The position numbers and the translations under genes are program-made. This document shows positions 19,981 through 31,900 of a DNA stretch of 64,000 nucleotides, one piece after another (position 1 is the first letter of the stretch; each line of letters starts with the position of its first letter). The stretch comes from Angiostrongylus vasorum. Its lineage: Eukaryota; Nematoda; Chromadorea; Rhabditida; Metastrongylidae. A model generated the notes under the pieces. It made no database searches. It saw only the letters and a program-made list of their open reading frames with translations, and was not told the origin of the DNA. Where the stretch lies: assembly GCA_018806985.1 (NCBI GenBank), contig JADANN010000398.1, positions 2,003,501 to 2,067,500 of the forward strand. Direction: 5' to 3'.

Positions 19981-22900
19981 CTGAAATGCAGCGACCCATC
20001 AATCATTCTTCAGTTTCCATTATCTCATTTCTAATCATTTACACCATCTTACTTCAGATTATTTTGATCGAAATGAGCAGCTTAAATAATTTCGTGAACT
20101 GTTGCTCAAATTTTTAACTCTTATCAGATATTAAGACGATAAAATGTAGCAATAAAATAGGAAGGATAAATCTGTTCACTGTATAAATTTATTATGGCAG
20201 CAAATTTTTCGCTAGGCACCGTATGAGTAACATGCGACTCAGAAAGTTCGAATGTTCTGCAAAAATATGACCCTGCTTCTTGTTGTGCCATCTTTATGCA
20301 ATTCGCTTGGTTTTTTTTCTTGGTTTTTATACATTTTGAACAGCACTTTTCACTTCTCCTTTCGCACGAGTTCTCTATCTTTACCCTACGTATTTTTCCC
20401 TTTTGAAATGCTTCCATCTCTCATGTGATGAAATTCCATCATCGAATCTCAACTTTCGATCCCGTAATTTTCATTTCTATCTAGTCGGCATGATAGCCAA
20501 GATTCATTAAAGAGATTAGAAAGCAAGTAACCATCATGTACTGAAAGATGAACATTACAGAGTTGAGTCATATCGGCAAAAGATGAACTAAGCCTCATTT
20601 CTGATCGACTTCTCGTCGAAAATAAATAGTGCGGAACAGAAAAGACTCAGCATAAGGGGTAATACCTTGCGTTTTTTCATAGAAGATTTCGAAGGTGGTG
20701 AATGGAAGTGTGAGGACGAACGTTATAATGATGAAGTCAATGATGAGTTGTTAAGCATTTTGAACTTCAGGGTCAATGGACCATCGACGACAGCTAATTC
20801 TGAGTGAGTAAACTGCTTCTGCTTGGATGCAAGAAACCGATAGAACCTTAAAACCTTTTCGTTGCTGATATTTTGGACGATGTTGTAAAGCAGAACCGCA
20901 GAGCGGGAGTAGAGCGAGTCTATTTCAAGGATACCAGAACGCATTAATGAAGCACACTTTTACACCCACGTCGAACCTTCGATGTAATCAACATGTGTCT
21001 AAATTGTTGAGCTTATACGAGGTTGATAAGTTGACTTTTTTCGCGTAACGTTTCCACATCCTTGCCTTCATTAGTGCCGATGATCCGAGTCGATGGTCCA
21101 CAGTCGTTCGATTGATGCAAGTGTGCAACAGGAACACCTTAGTACTTTCCTATGTGTACCTGTGCACTAGGTTGGTAAATAGCATTAGAATCCATGTAGA
21201 TCGTGAACTTGTCGCGCTACTTGAATAAGATTCTTGAATAAGAACTATCCTGTATAAAAGAGCATTGAAGATCACTTAATTCGTGCGTTGTTCCACTCCA
21301 GTGGGTTGGGCTCGATGCCGGTACGGAAGACTCACATTGCAAAAAGCAACATCAGTCTACAACCGGTGCGAATCATTACGACTTTAGACACAATGAGAAT
21401 TTATGGCAGAAACCCTGTGAAAGTTCATGAAAAACCAAAACACCCAGTTAATATGTTCCTTTTGAAAAGTATTATTTAATGCGAAAACAGTAGCCTTTCT
21501 CATTCGAAGCCTAATACAACATCTTTCGTAGGGAAAAAGAGCTATCGACTCAATATGAAAGACCTAAACTTTTTCACTGCAACAGCAAAAAAATAAAACG
21601 CAGGAGATGCTGAGACATTTACGACTCATATTGTCTACTATATTTTAACGCATTGCTTCCCTTCTTTTCTTTTGGTAGAAACAGGCAACGTGAGCGCTTA
21701 TTCGAGTCCAGTTTCGTAAAAAAGCATTGCTCATCAGCACAACTTCATTAGGAAAGCATTTCCATCAGAGAAATTGGAGAGAGATTGCACTACGAGGCTT
21801 GTCCTTTTCGGAACAGTCGAAAGCAATCCAAATTGCATTGACGGAGTTGAGGAAGCGGTTTATATCAATGCTCTACCACACGATCGGACCAGATCAGCAA
21901 AGGATTTTTTTAAATGATTTTTTTCGTTCGGAGAGATGGAAAGCTCATGACCGCGTTCCAGCTGCATGAATGACTCATGGAGCTTAGCCCTTTAGCCTAC
22001 AGCGGAGAAGCAGACAATGAAATTTAACCCAAGTCTAAAGTGCATAACGTTTACTACCCATAAATTTCTATGTGTTTAGCAAAATTTAGAGTGTTCCAAC
22101 TCGTAATGTTCAGTAAAAAAAACCACCTTTTCCTTTGATTCTAATCAGTCTTAAGAAACAAATTATAAACTTAAATTTCGCGGTTCGTGGTAAAGAGTTC
22201 CCGACAGCATTTAGTAATGACAACGTTTGAAATGTTTATGAACTAATTCATTGAACAAACCATTTCGATAACGTAGACTTCAGCCTCTATGCGAAGATGA
22301 TAGAGGAACTTCTCGAGATCAGACTTCATCTGCACGTTGTTGTCCTGAATAAAATGAACAAATGAAAAGTTTAAAAAATAAGCAGCTGTTTAGAACTGGT
22401 TTCTGCTCTGCAAAAAATAAACTTGTTAATGCTCTTTAGTGCGGGTTGGTGGTAGTGCAGTGGTAGAGATGTTGCTCAATTAGGGCGCAAGGCTTTAGTT
22501 CGCACGTGCACCGGAGCAACCAAGGCTCCAATCCCTCTGAGGTCGGCAAATCTCTACCAGACTTGTGTGGTTCTGAAGCACAAAAGCTACCTATTGCCAG
22601 TGGGGAATACATGGTAGCCCTCTATTAACTTAGGAACCTAGGGAGGATAAATTCGATCAACATTCAACGACGTCCATGAAAAAGACCAAAAACCCTCGAG
22701 CAGAAGCTGAACCTAACACAAATCCGCAGACCTTCGTGGATGATGGGTGAGAGAAAACGAATCGAATGAAAGAATGCTACATTTATGATTCGTAAAACTG
22801 CGACGTAGTATTATCTAAAGTGGTGCTCGTTAATTTAAAGAAACAGTTCTCGATTATTCTTCTTGAGTAAACACGAGATGTTACTTTATTCTTTACTCAG

Positions 22901-25900
22901 TTAAAGAAACAGTGGTTTATGAATTAGCACAATAACAGTGACAGATCGTTAGTCCAAAATATTTCGAGGCTTTCATAGCAGTACGTGACGAAGTCACAGC
23001 GTTAATTACCCCAACACTCTACCGAGTTTTAAAGGGTGATTATAAGCACAAAAATCAACAATGACTGACCTCCAACTGGGCAATAGCATACAATCGAATG
23101 GACACGTTTTTCCATGTCTTGTGCTGTTTCAGCAGAAACGGCAGCAACATCAGCAGGCCGCCATCGTGCACCACCCACCTGGAATCACTCGTCCAAATTG
23201 TCGTGAAAGAATAGTTACACAAAATCCCTCTATAGATTAAAATTAACGATATCTAAGACAACAGCCAAAACCCATGTATCTAAGTGAACTGAAATCCATG
23301 GCAATACAAATCAAATAAAATGAACGTATTTTTTGCGTATATAATGAAGGCCAACATACACTATGCGTATTCAAACCACACTTACCAAACATCGAAATAA
23401 CCGAAAACCTTGATGTTGGATGCTGGAAATTGGTCCACATTCTTCGGAACAAGAATCGCGCATCTGAAAAGCAAATACTTAATTGGATACTTGGATGGCC
23501 CATCTTCACCGGCTGTACGGACCCCAGCATAATTTCCATTTTTCGGAGTTTCGCTGGTTTAGGCATTGTGATTCCCTTGAGTCTCGAGGTCAACAGGCCA
23601 AAGTCTGCACCAGGTCGTCACTACTACAAGCAGTCGCCGCCTTTGTGGATCAGAGGGAGATTTGTCACCAAGCGGCTAATTAGATACCAGGACGGTGGTG
23701 AATCCTTGCACTGGTCTATTCTTAGCTGCGCTTCGCAATGGAAACGCCGGATTTCCTCTCAGATTGGAAGACTGCTGAGGGGTCCCCGCGCTGTACATAG
23801 CAGCCCGACACCCACGAACACCTCCCACCCACGATGTAGCGGTAAATCGTTGCGAGGAAAAGCAATTAGTAATCACAAAATGCTTAAGAACTAGCTGAGA
23901 GACAGGCAAAACGAAAGACCCGCATGGTGTGGTGGTGAACGCGTTACTCCCCGAAAGGACAATGGTGCATTCGTTCCCCATCGCAGACACCTGCTGTCCG
24001 GAGTTTTGCAAATATCTCAGCATTCTAGAAACAAAATGCTTGATTCAACTCTAAAAAAAGGTTGCTCTCGTATTAATGTATCTCAGAAAGGACTAATATA
24101 GCTGTCATTATTTTAATCAACGAAACCCTACGACGCTATGCCTTGTGGCGGAATTCTTTTTTGGCACTAACCTACTTTCAATGACAATGCCTTTTTTTCT
24201 TTTAACCTCACTCCCGGCATTGATCATTGGCTAACCGCTTTTAAATGAACAAACACGGTGTTGTTAGCAAATAAGGTTTATTCAGTACAATACTACTGAA
24301 GTTTCGACGGTTTCGACTTCTTCAGAGCCAGGAGGAGTTAAACTGACACGGATTCCATTCAGTAAAACACTATCACAATCTCATCAGATAAAAGTTAATA
24401 GCTAAATGTTTAGTCGCACAGTGAACAGCTTCTCTCAAATACCCACCATTTTGTTGTTTTTAAGTCCTCCAGCTATCGTTGGAGGTCAGCTGCACCGAGT
24501 CTTACATGGATGAGAAGCCAGGCACACTTCTGTCAAGTAGTTTACGATTGAAAGGAAACGGTGAGTCTTTAAGAAAAGCTGTTCAGCAGGCGAATAAATA
24601 GTTAAATATTATGTTTTATTTGCTAAAGTTATGCTGGTGCTTGACTGAGTAGATTGCATACAAAATTGACTCTTTCAGGCTCTGAAGAAGGCGAAACAAC
24701 TGAAACGTCAGCCAGTATTGTACTGAATAAATCTTTCTCTTAATAATCTCATATTTGTTCGCCAAGAAAACGATGTATTAATGCATTCTTATTCCTCCAT
24801 GTGCTCTCTTTACCATACTTGCATCACTGAGAATTATTATGAACCATCCTATGCACTTATAATCGCTGTCACTTTATTCGAGACCGAGTGTAGATTGACT
24901 GCACAACACCGAAGTAGCTCGAAGAGATGGATTTACCCCGTCTCGTAGCCACATCGCCCAAGTTAATCGAATGACTGACGAAGGAAACCTACTTGGCAGC
25001 TGAGCAAGCGCGAAGAGCCGAAACAAATCGGTGTCCAACGTGCCATGAGTGTTCCGTGTTCCACTGCTCCGGCCATGAAATCATTACCGTGTTGTGGCGC
25101 AGGGCTCCTAGACCGGATGTCTGAAATTCGGGCCTTCTGATGTCATAAATATTAAAATACTGAAAAGGCAACGTACTTTTCCTTTCCATATCTAACGTTT
25201 ATTCAACTTCTGCTCACACACAGTTACCTAACACCACCGATTTTCGACATAATAAGTAGTTGTAGAAAATTATCTTCCCCAATCGAAAGAGAAAAGCTAA
25301 TTTTTAGTCTAGTAGCAGTGTCCAATTTAATATCTGGGAAACTATGTTATCGTTTCGTCTCGGTTAATAAAATTATTCGGTTGCAAGATGGGGCATCTGT
25401 AACGCAGTGGGCGAAGTGCCCAGAAGCAAAAATATGATCATTGGTTCGGTCCTCGCACTCTGGAGAAACCAAGCCCTGCATTACTTCGGTGCTAGACTTG
25501 TCTGCCAAAATAAGAGCACTGACTTAAGATTTCACTAGGCAACCGTAAGTCATTGCATAGGCCAAATAGGCATCCAATGACCTCTACGATGTTTTTGGAA
25601 AGTGCATGGTATTATATATCCTTTCAGGATTCGTCAACGTCTAACGATTTGTCCCTTGTCGTTTAACCCCTTCACAAGCGTGCACACTGATTCCAACTCC
25701 TACCCAAGGCGAGCTCCAATGACGCACTGTCCGATGAGCCAGCCAAGCTGAGATGGCCAGGGTAGTGAAAGGTTTGAGCCTTTAGTATTGTAATAACTGT
25801 TTGGTGCACAAGCTTGATCAAACTGCTTCTCTTCCAGTATTTTCGGACAGATACATTACTTTTTGATCACATAACACTTTCACGACCTTTATAGTCAGTC

Positions 25901-28900
25901 GATGGCTTGTCGAACACAGATCCTATAGTGGCGTTGGTTAATGTACTGGAAGATATTCCCAGTCCATACTTGGAAAAAGTCTCGGATTGCAGAATGGAAA
26001 CCATGAATATAAAAAAAACAGGGGGAAGACACAGAAATAGACGTCACTTATGATACAAAACCGTGCAGGAAGCTAATAACATTATGGTTAGATAATGGAT
26101 GAATTTTTCACCACAGACAAGAGTTAGATCACATAAGAGGTGTCCATGAACATCGGCACATATACAGAAGAATATAGCGGATGTGTAAAATTTAGAGGGA
26201 TATGGAAAAAAGTTGGAGGACCGAAAAAATAGGATGATAATCCCAGTAAAACAGCGCGTGTGCTTCTTGTGTGAACTTACGGACCGTATGTCTTCAATTC
26301 AATGCGCATCTCAGTTGCGTTTCAATGACACTTGGTCGTGAAAGGATTAATCGATAGTTTATGTCAGTCTGCTTTCCGTTGTGGATTAACTTTATTTTCA
26401 TGCCGGTGTCTTAATTAAAGCAGTATGAGGATGGAAAACAAAATAAGAGCAAAGGAGGAAAAAATAATATCGACTACGATCCAAGTTTATACCACTGAAA
26501 GGGCAAGCTACAAGGAACAGTGAGACAAATCTTATATAAATGAACCAATTTTCTTTCAACCAGACCTTAATTATAAATGGATTCTTTCCGGAGACATGTC
26601 GCCTTATGACTACCTAAACCTAAAAACCTATAAGCATCGAACTAAACGCGGAATATTAACACCCGGAGTACGAATCCATGTAGTGTTCTCAATCACAAAC
26701 TAAGGCTTCTGACGGATCTGGTGATTCCTACATATCTACAAAACAATTGTGCTATACTGATCTGACCATCATTCCCTGCGAGGAGTTTTCAAACATATTC
26801 TTAAGTAGTCCTCAAATAGGAAACCACGCCATGAGGAATAACACTGCTAAGAGAGAGTTCATTTGATAGCGATATTCGTGCACACATTTTCCGTAGGAAA
26901 AAAACGTCTTTTAAAAAGGTTGCACCTGTATTAGACAGCTAACACCTTCAGTTATGTTCTCCGTCAGCAGCACATCACCGAATCCCTTGATCTTGTTCTT
27001 CTTCATTAGAAGATCGAGGTTCTAAAATATGCAGTACTAATCAGTTGTTTTGACTCATTGAAACTTTCAAAGGAGTAATAGACTTCTTGCGGGACCATTA
27101 TAATAAATAATAAATGGGACAAAAAACAAAACAAACAGGAAGGAAGCGTTTCAAAAAAGCGTTGTTTACCCGTTGTTGTTTGAAGGCGTCATCGGCGTCT
27201 CTGGAGAAATCACCTTCTGCACACATGGCAACTAGAGTAAGACCCTATAACCAGCTTTCTTATTGCTGTGAAAATGTTTTGCTTATTTTAAAGGCTGTAA
27301 AGTAGATGGGGTTGTATAAACAGGTAAATGTTTTTTTTATTTTGACCCGTCTTCACGTCTACTTTGCGGATCCCAGCACTTCTCACATTCAGCTCATTTC
27401 CTCTCATCTATTGTCCACGAAGATCTTCCAACTTTACGTGTGGCTTCGGGTGCTGCTTGACGATTTTCATTTCATGTTGAACGTCGTAGAATGCTGGTCG
27501 AGCAATTCTCCCTGGAGTCCTGAGATAGCCGGGCTGAAGCCTTCCCAGTTGGATTGCATAGTGATTTTTTTCCCCCGACAAGTCCGGTAGCAATCTCCCG
27601 ACCCGGAGGGATAAGAGGCTTGGTTGGCCTCGAGCGGAATCGAACTAGCCCCATGCTCGTGATGACGGACATCACTACCACTGTGCTATCCAGGTAAATG
27701 TATAGATGATAAAACACGGAGTTCTACAATATAATATGCTTGTAGAAAGTGGAATAGGTAGGGGGTATACAATGGTAATGTAAAAAGCATTCGATAAAAT
27801 CGAAATGAACATCATGAAATTACATGTTAATCGATAAACATCAGTAGAGAGAATGTCCATGAGGCCACACTTTGTAACCGAGAAAAAACCAAAACGGATG
27901 CTACTTCTGGCGTAGATGCTATAACACTTTCGACTTTTTGATGTCTCGCATTAACTAGTTCTAAGGCCACTAACATATTTTTTTATTTGTTTCTTTCAAC
28001 AATAGTTCTCCGGAACTTCGCCAAACAGTTTTCTTAAACAATTTCTCCTTGATATCATTTTCTTTGCTTGTTCTCCATTTTAGTTACACTTTAGATGTCA
28101 TTTCGCCAATAGGAGAATTATCCATTTAGATATACTTCTTTAGATTGTTCAGCCTGCACGAGGTTGTATAACTTTTTATTGGCCTGACGTTTCAACGTCT
28201 TTGTCCTCTTGGAAGCCGATCAAATCGAGTGAATGGTCCACACCTGTTCGTCCCCATGGTCTGGGTTTTCGTTGTCCTATCGAGTCGAATTTTCTTGAGT
28301 AGAACACTGCTCAATTCCTTCGAATTTCTGAAGAGGACAAAGGCGGCGGAACGCTAGCCCAGTAAGAGGTATAAAACGATCTATTTTAGGCTGAATAATC
28401 TAAGGAGATGTATTGATTATTCAATCCAAGGTTAAGTGAAAGTCGGCTTAGTAAAGCATCTATTTCAGCTTGTTTTCCAACCGGTCATGGGTTCTTCGTA
28501 AATTGGATTTTCTTTTGAATTATTCCCAGTTCCATATTTTTTGGACTTAGTTGTGTACTTTTAGCACGTCTTCTTCTTTATTTCTCTAAAACATAACCGT
28601 ATCTTTGGGAAAATGAAAAAGATTGCAGAAGATTCAAGAACAATGGGTAGGAAGTAAAAGCTAAACATTGTTGGAGATTTTCACATTATTTTCCACTTTT
28701 TTCAAAAAAAATTGGTATCACAGCGCGTGCTCTTGTTTTCTCAAAAAAGCGATTTTAATAATCACTACAATTCGATGGTGAAAACTTTCGGCCGGATAAA
28801 TGTAGCCCTGTGGTCTGTTTTTCTATGGGTATAATAGAGTATCGATGGAAGAGCTGGATTTTCGGTCTGCATTTTCTAGAACAGTTGGATATGGTTGTTG

Positions 28901-31900
28901 TTCAAATCTTTGGTGGATGAGAGCTAAAAGGACGCCATTCGCTTCGTCACTGTAGACCGCTGTTCGAAGAGGACAAATGTGAGAATTGAGAAAAGAGGCA
29001 GATGGCGCAATGGGGTGAGAAGACACCAATTCCATCTTTGTTCATCGAGGCTGTTAAAAGAATATCATATTCGCACGGATGCCGATGGCATTCCTTGAGT
29101 GGTTCTTTTTTGACTTACTCTTGAGGATTTTTTCTTTACACGCCATTTTCAGTCCTGCAAGAATTTTCTAAAACGGGAATTTGTTTCTTGTCGTGCAAGG
29201 CATGGTATACTCGGATTTAAATGGTGAAGACACGATGTGAAGTTCTTGACTGGAGAACTGAGGCGGCATTTTGCAAACTTTAGTAGTCCTTTGAACAGGG
29301 AACTTGTAGGGTTTTACTCGATCAATCCATCGATCATGTAGGGAACGGAATCCATCAAGAATGTTGTAGTGCTATGAAGACTTATTTCTTTCGCTTGAGG
29401 TATGATAATTGTTCCCTTGGCTTTGGTTAGTACGAATCTTGTGGTCGAATCCAAATGATGGCGCTACGGGGATGTTAAGATGGCAACCCCTCCTGTTTCG
29501 AAGGTTGCGATAGACCCTCACAACAGTCACACGTTTAAGCAAATTCCATGTCAAACGGTGGCTTTTTTTCCCCATCGAATAATTAATTTCCATAAAAGGG
29601 ATATGCTGTCACGAGGATGGTTCCCACTCTCTCCTTGTTCTTCTTTTCGAATTTTGATTTGTCCGAGAACGAACATTTAGAAGCATTCTTATTGCTGATC
29701 ACCTCCTCTTTTTTGATCACAGAACAGTTCTTAATCACAATCTTTAACTTTTTATTTACTGTCTATTATTTTTTCACGGAGGGTCGGGATGCGAAATAAC
29801 AATTATGGTACTGAGATGTGTACAAAACTTTAACTCCAGGTCAGTTTGCAACCCATGATAACCCTTTTGGGGACTCACGTGTGGCCCATCGTACCATTGA
29901 CGCCCTTGCTTTCTCTTTCTCTCAGCTAGTTTTTTACCCTAACGGTGCCATTAGCAATTACCCTTCTATGAGAATGATCTGTTGAGCACAAATCGGCATT
30001 AAACACAATTATGCTGAGGCTTTAGTTGAAATCACAGTCGTTAACTTTTTATTTACTGCCTATTAATTCCATAGATGGGTGATTGCTGGTGGCACCGGTA
30101 GGGAAGAAAACTGGCCGAGAGAAAAGGTAAAGCAAGAGAATCACCTGTGCAGTGGATAAAACGTGATGCTCCGGAAAGGGCAATCGCAGGTTCGAATCTG
30201 GCCTAGGGTGCAAGTATTGCAAATTTCTCGGCATCGTAGTAGTTCTTAATCACTTTCGTCATGTAGGCAACGAATGGTGAGAAGTATAGTAAGTGATAAC
30301 TTCGGCGGTGGTTGAAGATGGAGAACGGCCAAGAAATAGGCAACGAATAGAGGTGCGAGAAAGCCAACAGTAAACTTTTCATGACGGAGTCCTTCCTCTA
30401 CGGATAATTAGGGCTCTGTGATTCACAAGGTTTAGTGTCAACTCTTAGTGTCAACTCTGAACTTGGTATTCTGTGTGGGGACCGCGTAGAATTTGATGTG
30501 ACCTGCTTCTACAAGAATAGCTTGGACAATAACGTTCGAGGAGACCGTTCTCGCATTAAATGTACAGATGTACAGAGTGAGAAAATTTTCTACGTCTTAA
30601 AATCAATTTCGCACATCGCAGTTTGCCCTCTCCTATTCCCTAAATGACGTGGTAAGCCATTGGGAGATATTCACATGTAAAGAACCACTTTTGCTCTCAC
30701 TCTCTGTGAAATTTATTTCAAGCCGAATGTGAAAAACAACAAATTTGTCACGTCCGAATTGATCGGGTTTCGTGAGCTTTAAAAAAAACTTTTAAAAAAA
30801 CGAAGAAACAAACGATGGATGGCATTTTTCCGTCGGTTCTTACCTTTCCAGCCTTCAGCTGGCTGACAAATGAAAGCATTCCGCAAGTGTTTGCCGAGTC
30901 GGTGTTGTCGAGGAGTACGAGTAGCTGCGGCCGCCAATTTCGACTGTGCTGTGGTTTGTTGTCAAGATTTAGCAATGCAAATCTGGCAGCGCTCAATCCG
31001 AGTCCTCGGATGCCGTCCCCCCATTCCTTCTCAGCTCCCGCGTATTCGATGTACTTGTAGACGGCAGCGCCAATAAAAATTGCAATTAAAGCGAAATGCC
31101 AGGCCGAAATAAACATCACTGCTACGCATAGAAAAGCGCCGAACATCGACAAAGACCTAAAGTGTGAAATCGCTTCGGAGAAACGGATAGAAAAAGTACA
31201 ACGTAGCTCATGCGGAGTTTATGGGACGCAGCGCAAGGTGATAGCGACCGCGAGTTATTTAGATATGTACACTTATAACGTTCTAGGAAAGAAACATTTA
31301 GGATCCAAGACAACTTCATTTGACCATCAATCTATTGGTTTGGAAAAATTATTTTCCTTTGAAGTAATAGCTACACCAGGACGCTTCAAGATTGCAACTT
31401 TAGTCAAGTATCAACCCATGCGACTTCCCAAATAGTCCTTTTTTTGTTACCGACGATTCTATGCCTAGCTAAATTTAGCTGCCCAGAAATGGAAATCTGT
31501 GAGTCCTACGCAATCTGCCCAGCCAAGTGATGAGCCCTTGGTCTCTGCATTATAGGACCACCTGATAACATTCTTCGCCACATTGTTGAGATAGACCATT
31601 AGGGAAGTCATTACTTTGACAAATGAATTGTAAGACACTATTTAAAGAAGAGCGAGGAATGAAAAACAGTATATACAAAGGAAAATACAAATACATCGAG
31701 TCTAACTTAATCCATTAAGGCAGTTACTTTTGGAGTTTTTCACATTGATGATTGTTTTTCGGTGACATCCACTATGACATTCATTGTTTAGGACAGATGA
31801 CTAAGAAACTCCTAAACTTTACAGTGATGGTATTTTTGTTTAGATTAAGAATTTTGAGCTACTGAAGCTCTGGGACACCAGCATCACCTTTACTATTTAT

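Noticed and set aside
28823..29035. Minus-strand frame ([17 protein letters not shown]) as a transposase or gene
   Set aside because: No conserved motif could be named and no flanking exons or terminal repeats were found.
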